From Undaria pinnatifida (lineage: Eukaryota; Sar; Phaeophyceae; Laminariales; Alariaceae), in the NCBI GenBank assembly GCA_012845835.1, contig JABAKD010000010.1, positions 8,365,599 to 8,429,598 on the forward strand: a stretch of DNA of 64,000 bases, given 5' to 3'. This document shows positions 47,501 to 59,700 of this stretch, piece by piece. A model generated the notes under the pieces. It saw nothing but the letters and a program-made list of their open reading frames with translations, ran no database searches and was not told the DNA's origin. The translations under genes were made by a program, and so were the position numbers. Every line of letters begins with the position of its first letter. Position 1 is the first letter of the stretch.

Positions 47501-50500
47501 TAGGTGCCGGGGTTGTTTAGCCATGAATACGCATCATCTTGTTCCCAGATGCTATTACGTGATACAGCACGACAGTAGACTACACTCGTAGCCAACTCGC
47601 TCAGCTTAACGAAGAAAGGAACGAAAAGCTTCACAAAAAAAGAAGGAAGGGATTGATCAATCGCGCCTACCGCACATTCAACACAGCTGCGCACCTTGCT
47701 CGAAACGAACCAGCGCGGCCTCGTGCGTCTGATTCCAAGCCGCCGTAGCCGGCGTCGCCGACGACGCCACCACCGTTGGCGTCGACACGCCTCCTCCCCC
47801 CTCGCCACCACTGCCACTGCCCCCGCCCCCACCACCCTGAACTCCGTCAGAAGTCCCCAGTTCTACGATTTTAGTATCGACAATCACGCCACCTCCGGAA
47901 ATTACGGGAGTCACGGACTGTTTAGACAACACACCCGCTAGGCCCAAGACCGCGCCACCACCCTGCTGCGGCACGACAGGTCTATGCGCACCGAATTCAG
48001 CGGTGGCGGTGGCAGCAGCGGCACTACCACTAGCGTTACCGCTAGCGTTAGTTTTAACGTTGGGGGTAGCTACGGTTCCGGCCCCTCCAGCACTAGCTGC
48101 GCTAGCCGCGGGTGCTATCCAACCCGTAACATTGACCTCGCTTTCGTCATTGCTTGCAGCGGCGGTCGAGGCTATGGAACCATCGGCGGAATCGGAGAAG
48201 AGGGTCTGTCCGGTCGCCACGGACAGCGCAGCGTTGGAGGCGCCGGCAGGGTTGACCTTGTTGAGCTTTGGACTTCCTTTTCTTCCGGCCGCGGCCACCG
48301 CCACCTCGGCGGGAACCTTTTTGTGTTTTTTCTTTGGTGGGCCCGAGGATGTTTTTCCGGACTCGTTTGGAGGTGCAGATTTTGGCTTTCGGGGGTTGTG
48401 GTCGTGATTAAGGAGTAGGTGAGGAGGAGTAGGAGATAGAGAAGGAAATGACAGGTAGAAGGACAAAAAGGGACAGAGAGAAAAAATGAGAGAGAGGGAG
48501 GGACAAATATGTATTGAGGGGGAGGGGGAGGGGGCGTGTGAGGGCGAAGAGAGAGAATGAAGGGAGAGAGCGAAGGGAGAGAGAGAAGGGAGAGAGAGAA
48601 CGTCGAAAGGGATGGGAGAGAGGAAAGAGAGAGAGGGGAGGAAAAGAGGGGGAGAGAAGGAGAGAAAGGAAGGGGGGGAGGTAGAGAGAACTACATGTCA
48701 GAGACAGACAGCGGCAAATTGATACAAATAGAACGAGAGAGCCAAGTGCGTAAAGGGGAAGCGGTAGCGCAAGAGTTCTAAACGTCGTCCTATCATGTCG
48801 TGCCTGCAGCAGGATTAACACCCCCCCACACTTTCCCTCCCCGCCTACACACAGCACGTTAGGGCGCACCGTACATGCAATGGTGCGGTCAGCATCCATG
48901 GCGCGGGTCCTTCATGTCCAACGGCGGAGACAAAAAGCGTCGAAGACGGCCCCAGACAAAACCTCTAGCCTACTTAAACAATACCAGGCCCCTAACATGT
49001 GTAACCACATAGATTGTACGTAAACCGTACCGTACCTACCTGTCAGTACAAACACTATACCTCACCTACGTAAAAAGTACCCGAACTAACCCTTCGGTCT
49101 TTGCCCTGCCGCCATGACTGAAAAGCTCACCTTTTTCTTTTTGCGAACGGCAACGTCGCCATCCGCTCCCGCTCCCGTCCCCGGTCCCATCCCACCAGAA
49201 CCTGCCCCCTCGCTCTCTCCACCGCCGCCGCCGCCACCGATGGTCTGCTGCCCCGAAGCGTCGCTGCCAGCTGATCCGACCGTCGCGACGGATCCCTGGT
49301 TCGCAAAGAACCCTGAGTGGACTGTTTGTGCTTTGCTCGAAGCCTCCTGCTCGCCGTCACCATCGCAAGCCCCCCGAGGGGAAATTATAGGGTTACATAG
49401 GAAGGGGAGGGGAAAGAGAAGAGGGAGGGGGAAGGAGAGGGGTAAAGGGTAGGGGAAAGGGAAAGGGAAGGGGAGAGGGAAGTGTGACGCTCACGCGGGT
49501 CAGCTCCATCGAGGAAAAAACACTAAATTCACCTCTGCCCCCCCCGCCCCCCCCTCCCTCCTCCCTTACCGCCAAAAAATCACTCAAATCACCTCCCCAT
49601 CACCATCCGCTGACCCAAGCACCACCCACCCACCTCCCACCCACCTTGGCGTAGTACGCCTTCTCCAACTCAGAGTCATCGATGAAGTCGTCTTCGTAGT
49701 CAAAGCTATGCCTCCGCACCACCTTCTTCCTGCTCTTCCCCTTGCTCTTTCCAGCTGCCCCACCACCATCGGCGCCGCCACCACCGCCACCACCATCGCC
49801 GCCTTCACCGCCCACGCCGTCGACCCCGCTGCCCCCGTTGTCGTCGCTGCTTTCCGCCTCACTCTCGTCGCTGCTGCTATCCGACGAGCTCGTGAACATG
49901 CCGGACCCGCCTCCGCCGTGCTGGAGTTCCAGACGCTCGATGAGCCCCATCCACCCACGGGTTCGACTCTCCTTAGAGATCTCTCCGGCACCGCCCCGTT
50001 GCTGCACGTCCGTTGCTTCCGGGCCCATCGCTGCTGCTCCTGTCGCTCCCGCCCCCATGGAGCCGGTCGTTTCGGCACCGGTGGCAGATGCCACTCCTGC
50101 CGCCGCCCCCACCTCCGCCCCCGCCGGAAGACCACTGCTTCCCGCACCCCTGCTACCCGCTACTGCTTCTACAGCCATCATTGATCCATTGGCTGTGGCC
50201 GCGCCCGCCGCTGGTCCATCTCCAGCGGCGCTCCCCCCCATCACGCCGCCTGGGTCAACACCAGCCCCGGCCGAAACAACACCGAACGCTGCTTCTCCCG
50301 AGGCCAATCCGGCTGTTGTTGCTGTTGCTGAAAAAGAAGGGGAGGCCTCTGAGTTTGGCAATATACCGCCGCCAGCCCTGCTCGAAGCAGTAGCAGCAGT
50401 ATCTTGGCTCGTCGCGGAGAATGCAACGCCTTCGGTGTTGGTGCGGTTGGTTTTGACGGCGTCTGTGGCTGAATTTTTTAATTTCCGCCTGGGGCCGTCG

Positions 50501-50563
50501 GCCTCGCGTATCAAGCTTTTCACGCTCACCCCGGTGGGGTGAGCCGCGCAGTTGATGTAAAAT
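41590..50563 (-). CDS. UBN: Ubinuclein/HPC2-like subunit of the HIRA histone chaperone (10 exons; first exon missing)
   Basis: Ubinuclein/HPC2 proteins are nuclear subunits of the HIRA complex, which deposits histone H3.3 independently of replication. Exons in order of transcription: 50563-49645, 49346-49131, 48385-47695, 47260-47085, 46785-46690, 46452-46319, 44721-44670, 44072-43973, 43892-43768, 42267-41590 (stop complementary to 41590-41592). Together they give about 1,061 residues. Near residue 288 is the HPC2-related signature DYEDDFIDDSELEKAYYAK; after the intron it continues with HSGFFANQG and a Lys run (KKKK). The N terminus (FYINCAA..VSVKSLIREA) resembles the strand preceding that domain. 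Residues 609-836 fit the ubinuclein middle domain (RLPYLERL, PPFTWTNSLREHLHEMLRAF, KWPTEL). The rest is Gly/Ala/Ser-rich. The first exon was not found: no ATG precedes FYIN in frame, and a pyrimidine tract precedes the acceptor. The last junction (43768 to 42267) uses the second of two overlapping AGs and is the least certain. Confidence 0.85.
42465..42590. repeat. (CAAG)n degenerate tract in the last ubinuclein intron
   Basis: CAAGCAAGCAAGGCAAGCAA and AAGCGAACAAGCACAC-type units, imperfect, in the intron 42268-43767. Confidence 0.75.
44320..44480. repeat. (ACCAACACC)n degenerate tract (ubinuclein intron)
   Basis: CACCAACACCACC units with variants, in the intron between the exons 44721-44670 and 44072-43973. 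Confidence 0.8.
44768..45362 (-). repeat. C-tailed interspersed repeat, copy C (ubinuclein intron)
   Basis: Full-length partner of copy A (9262-9900), inverted, so it is in the sense orientation of the ubinuclein gene. Its end (ACAAACTGATTACAGCC plus C-rich tail) lies about 45 nt upstream of the acceptor for the exon starting at 44721, just as copy A's tail precedes the acceptor at 9907. Its far end carries a 17-nt G run (C run on the minus strand) around 45340. Confidence 0.88.
46222..46309. repeat. (AAGGC)n pentanucleotide microsatellite just inside a ubinuclein donor
   Basis: About 17 units, some AAGGT-variant at the left end. On the gene strand it is (CTTGC)n and starts 9 nt after the donor GT at 46318-46317. 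Confidence 0.93.
46539..46652 (-). other. Optional phase-0 exon or exonised repeat inside the ubinuclein gene
   Basis: This 114-nt segment (38 codons, containing FTLDDLLDKPWSQLYSL) is open, preceded by a good acceptor (CTTTCCAG) and followed by a weak donor (GTTGAG). It lies between the ubinuclein exons 46785-46690 and 46452-46319, and inclusion or skipping both keep the frame. Its sequence recurs, degenerate and with frame breaks, at 40340-40490 outside the gene. That suggests it belongs to a dispersed repeat and is not a conserved exon. Skipping it joins the helix ending VVFEEK directly to VDENLAQL, which reads like a continuous ubinuclein middle domain. I treat it as intronic by default. 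Confidence 0.45.
47280..47352. repeat. (GGGA)n / GGGACGGGGG tract (ubinuclein intron)
   Basis: GGGAGGGAGGGAGGGACGGG units repeated. On the gene strand this is a pyrimidine-rich tract upstream of the acceptor at 47262-47261. Confidence 0.85.
48480..48700. repeat. Purine-rich GAGA/GGGA low-complexity tract (ubinuclein intron)
   Basis: Almost pure A/G on the + strand for over 200 bp, so pyrimidine-rich on the gene strand upstream of the acceptor at about 48387. Open frames here are base-skew artefacts. Confidence 0.85.
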
Positions 50564-53500
50564 CTTTTCGGTGGGCGGAGGGGGGAGGGAGGCAGGGAGG
50601 GGGGAAGAGAGGGAGGGAAGGAGCTCGGTGCAATTGGTTCCACTTTCGGAATACCGTGGATGCCAAGCAGGACTCATCAGGATTGACCTGACTTCGGTAC
50701 TAACTCCAAAATTGCTCGAAGAGCACGACCGTACCCCACCACTCCTACTTGCCACAACAATACGAGGAGAGGGGGGCGTGGTCGGGAAGACCAGAGAAGC
50801 ATGACACCAACTCCAGCATACGGGCAACGGTACCGCCGTCGGCCCTAACGGACGACCTCGAACCGCAAACCTCGTTCCGTGCCCGCACGCGTACGCCTCC
50901 AACCTGTACCAGTTCACCCTCATGCCCCTCAAAACGCGCATCAACCTTGTGGGCGCGTTGCCATGGCATGCATCCCAACTGCATGATGTTCGCGTAAAAC
51001 GCGACGTCACCCCGCCGCATGTCATGCACGGAGCGTGCCACCCCAGAATCAGCGGCAACTTATCGTCCGACGGTGACACCGGACAATAACTCCGACATAA
51101 ACCCAGCCACAACATCCTTCACCCCTAGACCCCATGGGGGACGAGACTTCTTCCCCGTTAAAAAAATGAACAAGACAGGTAGGCGAACGCGACGGGGAGT
51201 ACCCGCCGTCACGTGGGACCGTAGACACACACGTCCACACCCCCATCTCCACCCCCATACACGAATACACACTGACACACCACCAACTGCTGTCTGTCCG
51301 CATGCAACATCGAGGCAATGCCCTTTTTCAACTTTCAAGGGCAGTCATGCCCCAGCAAAGGATAAGCCCGGTCCATGGCAACAAAGGGGTAGTTCAGCCC
51401 AACGCCAACACCAAAGGACAGTCCAGGTCTCTGGTGAGTTGAAGGCGCATACTGGTATGCACGAGTAGTGTTTGGGGGGAGTAGATTCGTAGACTGAGCT
51501 CCCAAGTAGTGTTTGGGGGCTGCATTGCTCAAGTTCGTTCTTTGGGTACGCTGTACCTTATGCAGACAGACAGACAGAGAGACAGACCGTACAATATGCA
51601 GTAGTAGCGTGTGAGGTGTGTTCATTTTAGCGCTCATACGTGTGTTCTTCGCATTAAAATGATATTAGCACCCATCTACATCCAGCGCAACCTGTGTCCG
51701 TGCCGATGCCTCCTATAGAGACGACCTCTCTCTGTAGTCACAAACTACAAGCCAGAAATACACATTGCAAATACGGCAAGGTGATTTGGCCATGCAACGC
51801 CAACCGCAATGAATACGAGGGCAAAACATAGGCAAGCCAGCCGAGGGCTATTTGCAAGGAAGAAATAAATAAAGGAACAAGAAAGAAAACAATGCAAAAG
51901 GAACAAAATGGAGAGAAAATGGGAAACACGAACGCAGGGGGGAGGGAAGAGGTACCCAGGAAGAACAAACGATGAGTGAAACAAGACAGCACGACAAAAA
52001 CGAAAACAAAGCAAACAAACAGTCAGCCAGCAACTTTTAATCAGATATTCATAGCAACGAAGCGGATGACACCGTCCAACCAACGTTGGGCGTAGCAACC
52101 ATACTGGGTTCCGATTGCATCTATTTACTAAACTGTAGGAGTAGGAGCACTGCCGCATATCACTTACCAGATACTGATTACTGTTTCCGACGAGCGGTGC
52201 CCATACCGCCATCATCACATCATCACCCCCGTCGTACCCAATATTCATACTACCACGAAGCCTAATAATTAGCGAGCAAAAACGACGCAACAAAGCAGAT
52301 GGCGCCCGCCACTCCGCCGGATTCGGGGCAGCACCCAAACTGGGTTCCGAACGCAACTACTACTTGTATTAATAGAAGGTTAGGAGCATTGCTGCTTGGT
52401 CTGTCCTCTACGTACTCGTACTGCTGTGTCTACGACGGCGGTGTCCATACCGATATCATCGCCTAGATAACCCTCAAGGGTGCCCAAAAGGAGACAGAAA
52501 GGGCAAAGCCAAAGGGAAAAAAGCGAGGAAGAGACAAAAGGGATGAAAGGGAAAATGGGTTCAGGAAGAGAACCAGTATACCAGCGTGTGTTCCAGTGTG
52601 TACCGCAGTATCGGCCGAGGGATGGGAGCAGGTAATGAAACACCAGGAGGGTACAAGTAAATAAACAAAAAGCATGTGATGGATGAGCTCCCAACAGCCA
52701 CACTATACACTACGTAGGCTGTTAGGCTCTTCGTCGCGAGAAGTCGTACCTGGTATTGAACAAGATGTGCGTTGCATGCACATTGCTGTGTAGTGCACTT
52801 GGCGGCACACGCGGGCAAAGTTAGCCTCGCCGCCGCGAGACTATTAATAGGGTAGGGAAAAAGGCTGTCACCCATCGCCAATGCCTTGCATCTTATCAAA
52901 GAGCTTGCAGCTGGCAGCTACTAATTACTGTCCGTACAACTGAAATTGAGGTGCTACGAGTCGTACCGTGGTACCTGCCACGTGCATAAACGAACTGCTG
53001 TCGATCGACAGGGAGCCCTAAAAGAAGGCCTCAAACTGAGCATACGTTGTGCTACACGATACCACTGTTGTATGCTGTACCCTGAACAAACTCAATCCGA
53101 CTCCCGAAGGGTTGCTTCCACTCTGCTCTCAGAGGGATGCTCGCATCCATTTGTTGGAGTTTTTTCGCTGACTGGACGCGCTCCACAGAATCAGCTACAA
53201 CAGGAAGTAGCTAGGAGCGACGGCGCGGGTTGAGCTTACCTGTACCACCGGGAAGGGGTACCGGCCGATACCACAGCTTGGCTAGGTCCCGGCATCATTA
53301 TGGTCCAGCCGTCTTCCAGTGCTCCAATGTTCTAATGTCCAATGGCTTGTTGATCTCTCTTGTAGGCTCTCCGCAATTTCCAGGCAAATTCGAATTCAAC
53401 TTTAAATCGTAGAGGCAGGGCAGAAAAATCGACGATTCGAGACAGAAACGCCGGCAGGGCGTACGTAGTATGTAGCTTGTCAACTCAGCAATGCAAGCTT

Positions 53501-53670
53501 TTACGTTCCCTGGGGAGAGCGGCCTGATCCCGAAAAAACCGTCGTCGCCACCTCTGAAGGCAGCTAAACAGTTCTAACGAGAGTAGTGCCCTCAACCTCG
53601 CACAAAGCAAAGTGCTGCACAGAGAGGGCATGTGGGGAAATTTTTAAAGGTTTCAATACCGGTCGGAAGC
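50564..53670. other. Divergent intergenic region between ubinuclein and virilizer
   Basis: About 3.1 kb between two genes transcribed away from each other, expected to hold both promoters and the unfound first exon of ubinuclein. I see no TATA-type element I would defend. The pyrimidine tract at 50575-50625 (gene strand) precedes the first recognised ubinuclein acceptor. A diverged duplication is listed at 52080-52470. Confidence 0.6.
52080..52470. repeat. Diverged tandem duplication of about 250 bp
   Basis: Two blocks starting near 52100 and 52335 share ACTGGGTTCCGA, TAGGAGCA.TGC, TACCAGAT/CGTACT-like spacing and GGTGTCCATACCG/GGTGCCCATACCG followed by ATCATC. Similarity is moderate. Confidence 0.5.
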
Positions 53671-53751
53671 ATGTTTATACCGGACCCTTTCCCATATCAT
53701 CCCCAGCTACCTTGGTGCCTCGGCGGCAGCGTGGGCAGCAATCCACGCGCC

Positions 53752-56700
53752 ATGCATGCTCATGGTGGACCAGGCGGTGGCAGGGGGCAGGAAGATCCAC
53801 ACCCCTCAAACCAAATATCACCTGCTCCTCCGCAGGTGCTGTTCTTTGGCGAGTTCAGCCATAAGCTAGCTCCTGGTCAACGACCGACGGAGGGCGGCGA
53901 GGTGGACGAGGTGCGTGCAGCATAAGCAACAAGCCGAGATTTGATTGCATAGGGGAGACACTATGATAAGGGGCGGGGACGATTGGTGCAAAGTCTTGCT
54001 TGTCTTGACATTTGTGCTATGCGCGGTGTATGTTGTCATGGTGGATCGAGCGTATTAGGCGCCCGAATCGTTGGGTTGGTGTGCGGTGCAGACAGCTGCT
54101 GTAATAGCGGATGGAGAGAGGGTCGGTGTGGATACGAAAGGATCTCGCGACACGAAGGTTGCAAATATTGGAAGGTTGTGCACTTCGCACTGCTTGTTGC
54201 TGTGCTGCGGTCTACCAGGTACCAGGTAAATGTCTTAAGTCTGCGTAAATACAGATGCACCTTGTGAGGGGCACCTATCTGTCTCCTTGATATGGCACGG
54301 GTACTCATATCGTAAGGTACTTCTGCTGCTGCGCTACGATGTGGTCGTGTCATGCCGACCGCCGTGAAGATAAACCACATCAATGATAAACTACCACCGC
54401 TGCGGTGCTTCGCGTCCCAGTTCCTGTGGTATATACCATGCGTGGCACCACATCAGTTTGCACGATGAGCTCGGACGTTGGGTGTCGGAGTAGCTGTGAA
54501 GCAGGAAGGGGTCTGCAATGAAATGATAAACGCGGTATTATACAAATACTTCGAAGTATACGCATATGCGGCATGCACTGCTTCGTGTGCGCATCACAAC
54601 TCCTATTCAGAAATGAAAAGGCCGACAGTGATCTGACGGGCATATTTTTTTGTCACATTCCCAACTTGATATTCCTGGTTGCTGGCGGGGATAAGGGGGC
54701 ATGGCTATTTTTTACAGGTCACATAAGAGCATACAAGGTAATGGAGCATTATTGGTACTCGTATCATATCATAATACCTTGTAGATGGCATAATTGTCAA
54801 AAACCGAGCATAAAACAGCTGACACAATCGGCGAAAAAACGAGACGAGAACCAAAGGCCTACTTTGGCAGTTAGGCCATTTCTTATACGGTCGGATTCCG
54901 CCAGTCGAAAACGGCCCTTTTCGACTGGACTTTTTTTCATCTGGAATCTTCTGGCCCTTCTTATCGTCAGTCGAGTCGATTTCATAGTTTTTGTGCTCTT
55001 CCTAGAGGCGGTTGGTGTGAGGGAGTACTGCTGTACAGCAGTCCAAATCGGTTGGCAGCTCTGTGCTTCGCGCTTTCTCCACGAGCAACGGCTCGACGAA
55101 CCCTCGTCCCAGCGAGTTGGTGGCTCTGGGCTCAGCCGAAAGCCGCAAAAGCTACGTTCGTGGAGTTGCACTCAGCCGAGAGCCGCCGAAGCTACAGCAG
55201 GCGCAGCCGTTGTTGGCAGCATGGGACATACCGCGCGCTGCTGCCGTCGTGTGATACACGCTGCTGGCGAGCGGAACTAGGAATGCGCCACGCTGACTTG
55301 CTGCGAGAAGCAACGGCAGTGATAGCCACGCCAGCGTCAGCGCCTTGTATGATACTGCAGTGTGGTACCTGGTGTGGGTGCGTGGCCGTGTGGCTGTGTG
55401 GCTGTGTGTTTGGTGGTGGGATGAACGATGCGATCGGTTCAAAAAACAGGTGTAAAACTTTTTCGACTGAGTTTTTCGACTGGATCCGCCAGTCGGAATT
55501 CTCAGTCAAAAAAAGTTGAGTCGAAAACGCCCTTTTTCGACTGTGTAGGAAAGCCCGATTGGGGCTTCAGTCGAAAAAGGCCGTTTTCGACTGACAAATC
55601 TGACTGTATAAAGAATGGCCTCAGGTGCCGTTTTGAAAACACTGCTGTTGGAGCATGAGTCATAAAGAGCGCTTTTTAACTGAACGACTGCTTGAGGAAT
55701 AAAATTGCGCGGAAGCATGTGTTTTTCTGCATATACCTAAGGCTGTATATTGTGCACATGCCTCTCAGGTCAAATTCCGGGAGGCTGTGGTGGCGAGGAT
55801 CATCCATGTCGTCCCCGTGGGAGAGTCTCCTACGCAGGTTGCCCTGCCGCCCACGTTTAGAGGCATTACTCAAACGGAATCCTTTCAGCTGGAGGTGCGT
55901 TGCTACCGGCTGTGCGTCACGAGCGGAGGCGCTGGGGAGCGCGGGGTTTGCTCTCCCTCGGCTTTGTGGTGTTTCGTTTTTTTCTCTTCAGCGTTTAAAG
56001 TTTCGAGAGCGTGCGCCGTGTGCCGTTAGACTTCAGTATCCACCCGTAACGGTAATTTTCCCGTTTTTTTTTTCTTACGTGTGTTTTGGGAGGTGGGTGT
56101 CGCTCGCCTAAATTGGCGCGACCCCGACATCAATCGCTTCTCTCTGTTGCCAAACGGCTGAGGTAGTGATATAGGGGGCAACGTGCTGCACTAATCCGTC
56201 GTTGGTTCGAAGACACGTTTAGCAATGCTACCCATAGTATCGTAGTCTCCATTTTTCCGCGGACGACGCACCATTACTGCTGTACTGCTTGGTTTTGTCT
56301 TGAAATTGCTTTCTTATTTCATCCCGGGTGCATAACCCGAATCGGAATGAAAATGAGTGGGATCCACAATGGTAAGGCTCTTGTGTGCCGCGCGCAGGTG
56401 TTCTGCAAGGACCTGAACAAACTGCAGTCGGGCTTCTTCGAACGGCTGATGCCCACGGCCACCGTGTCCGGAGGCGCGGTGTACACGATGCCTCAGGACA
56501 TCATCACGAACCATCTCGTCATTCGCGGCTCCTTCCAGGTATGTACGAGTCCAACAGTAGTCTCGAAGAATGTTATTATTAACATACCAGTAGTATGATA
56601 ACGTAGCAAGTTTGTGGGTGATCAGACGGTGCAATGGTGATCGATGACGCGTCAGCGCTACCCGTTTTCGAGACGTGAACCGTTTTTTCTTCCCGAATCG

Positions 56701-59700
56701 GCACCGACACTGAAACCGACACTGAAACCGACACCGACCCGACACGGACACTGATTCGGATACCGATTTGGACGCTGATTCGGAGACCGTCGCGAACCCC
56801 GACACCGACACGACAACGACCCCTCAGTCCAGAAGCTTTGCCGAACGAAGAAGCAATCGGACGCCCATCACTGCTGTAGTCGGTTCTTCACATGCAAAGC
56901 TTCGCCTGTCTGAGTATCGGCAAAAACTCACACTTGAGTCGTCCGACGGTGTGTGATGCAGCACACATCACATGTCCCCTCCAGCGTGTATTCCAGTCGA
57001 TACCGCCCGAAGTAGATGTTTTTGAGAGGAGGGCCGTCGACACGTTCGGCTTGAGGTTGCCCCTCGCCTCGTCGCCACCGCCGCCGCAGTTGGTTCCGCC
57101 CTATTACTCAAAGACAGCCCAAGCACTACCTCGGTATATACACGTCGATGCTGCAAATTGGTCTAGTCAGCTAAAAGTGTATCACATTTCACGAACAAAC
57201 AGCTATGAATCCTCCCGAGGTAAACTACGATACTGTATCACACCGCACCCCTCGCTTTGCCCTTGTTTTTGCCCACACCCTTGTCTTGCCGCCCTCTCTT
57301 TGTACTGCCACCTTCTTTTTGCGCAGAGTATGTCGGTGGTGATCAGCGGCACGGTCATCCCGCGCACGTCCCTTTCCCCCGCCGCTGCCGAGGCGCTTAC
57401 GTCGTCGACCGACAAGCCGACCCTGGCCGCCCCATCCCCGCCGCCGTCAGAGCTGGTCCCCCCACCGCCTCCTCCACGACCTCGCCCTTCACCGCCAACA
57501 AACCTTGCCCAACCGGTCGCGCCGGCGGACTCGCCGGCGCCGCCTCCACCCCCGACGAGACGTCCGTTGCCAACAGCACAACCCCCTACGCCGGCACCTG
57601 CGCGCCGTGGTGGGCGTGGCGGCAGCGCCAGCGCTAGCGGTGGTGGTGTTGCGCAGCACGGAGCTACCGCCGCGGCGCGTGCACCGGGCGTTAAAGGTGC
57701 GAGGACGGCCCCGAAGCATTCCGTGCCGTCTTCTCCGGCGTCATCGTCGCTGAGATTACCCGCCGCGGCAACGACGGCGGCGGCGAAGGGGAAGGCGGCC
57801 GCGCCCGGATCTCCTCGTCCGCCCCCTCCTCCCTCCATTCCCCCGAAGGAATCCTCGCTTCCGAAGGCGTGGGCGCTCCTTGCCCTGCCGTCTATCAAGA
57901 CGACGACCGAGGCCGCGGCGACAGCGGCCACGCCGGCGGCGTCGGGGGCGGGAGGCGGGGCAGGGGAAAAACCAGGCGGGATGTCCGTCGCCGACCTGGC
58001 ACCGTACGGGGAAGCCGACCTGGCGACGGCCCTTACTGTTCGGCCGGAGAGGCTGCAGCGGTCCGCCGCCGAGGCCGACCCCTTCGACGATCGCTTTCTG
58101 GTGCGGACGGACGCGGCGCGGAGGGTGGGTGACGCCGTGGAGCGACTAGTGGGCCTCGCAGACGAAGGGGACTCGGCGGGGGGGAAGGACTCGGAGGTGC
58201 GTGGGTCTCTTGCTGTCGGTAAAAATTGAGTGGTAAATGCCCCGGAGCGAGACGTGGAATACGGACGCGCTCTGCGTGTGTGTGTTTTTCGGTGGCGCTA
58301 GTGTTTTGGTGTGGTGCGCACGCCGGAAAAAACTCGGGTCGGTTGCAGAAACGGTTTGATGCCAAGGTTGATCCTCGCTCTCGGTCTCAATCTCTCCTTT
58401 TCTCAATCACAAAACATATCGTTTTTTGGTTTGTCTCTCTTTTTCCTCGTCTCTATTTGTTTCTCGAACACTCTCGACGCCCGTCCACAGGTCAAGGCGC
58501 TCGAGGCAACTGCCGACTGTGTCGAGGCCTGCTTCCGTCGGGTGCCGTCGTCGTCACCAGCGGTGAAGGAAAAGGAGCAGGAGGAGGGGAAGAAGCAAAG
58601 CGACAACATCAAAAAGGAGCAAGATGGGCGGGACGAACACGAGCAGGAGCAGCGGGTGGGAAAGAACGCCGTTATGGCGGCCGCGACGACGGCGACCGTG
58701 ATTCCCAGCAGTGAGGCATTCAACGAAGATATTTCGTGGCGCCTGGCGACCGCCGTCATGCGCTCTCTCCGCTTCTTCCGCTCCGCCGCGGCGGGGACGG
58801 GTGCGGCCTCCGTTCCCGGGGAGGGGACCAGCCAGCACACGCCAGCGGTGGCGGTGCTGGCGGACGGAACCGTCACTGTCGACGACGGGCCGCGCCAAAT
58901 CGCCCTGGCCGGATTGAGGCTCGCGGGGGCGGTGGCGACGGCGCCGGGGCCCGCGCGCGCGCTCCTGGCCGCGGGGGGGTTCCACGTGCTGTGGCGCTTG
59001 CCGCTAGACCCGGCGGCCACGCCGGCCGGGGTGGCACTTGCGCTGGGTGCGCTGTGCCAAGGGGTGCGGCACGCGGACGTGCTTAGCGTGTTCTTGACGC
59101 GGTCGGATAGCGACGGGGCGGAGAACTCGCTGGAGGAAGAGGTGGAGGCGGGCGGCGCTGGGTTGGGGTTGGCCAGGATGGGCGGTTACGAGGCTTGCGC
59201 GTCGGTGCTTTCTCGCCAGGTGAGAACGGGAGGGTAAAAAGCGGGGGGGGGGAGAGAGATAGACGGGGAGGGAGGAGGCGGGGAATCGCTCCTTTCGAGG
59301 CTTTGTTGCTAGCTACTGGGGCCAAGGATTTGTGCTGAGACCGGTGACAGTGGAAGGCCAGAAGTTTGAAATTCCCGAAGATTCCAGCCAAACTTTGCCT
59401 GAACGGTCGCCTATGGACCCAATTTGGTAGAAATATTTTTTGAAACTTTTCAGAATTCCGGGAAAAAACGAATTCTCACGGCGATCTTGGCCAACATCGG
59501 CCTGAAAATTTCTCAAGCAGATCTTGGATTAGACGCGGCGCAATTTCATGTTCTCCACACACTTCGTTCGACAAAATCAACGACAGCGTCGTGAACTCTG
59601 AACGTGGCGAGCTCGTTAGGGGCTTCGCCCCCCCCATGGTGTAGAGCGCTCACTCTACGGCCGGTAATTTTGTGGCGGGCGCCGATCAGGCTTCTGTTAA

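Noticed and set aside
50564..50643. Start of ubinuclein at 50643
   Set aside because: The codon is GTG, no ATG lies in frame before the conserved start, and the segment is a pyrimidine tract typical of an intron end.
54573..55280. 235-codon + frame in virilizer intron 1
   Set aside because: It spans the terminal repeat and interior of the MITE-like element and has no transposase or other domain.
56989..57152. Exon-like open stretch with good acceptor (QRVFQSIPPEV...)
   Set aside because: Including it breaks the frame unless an unusual acceptor is used. Skipping it joins LVIRGSFQ to SMSVVISGTV in phase 0, which matches the virilizer family.
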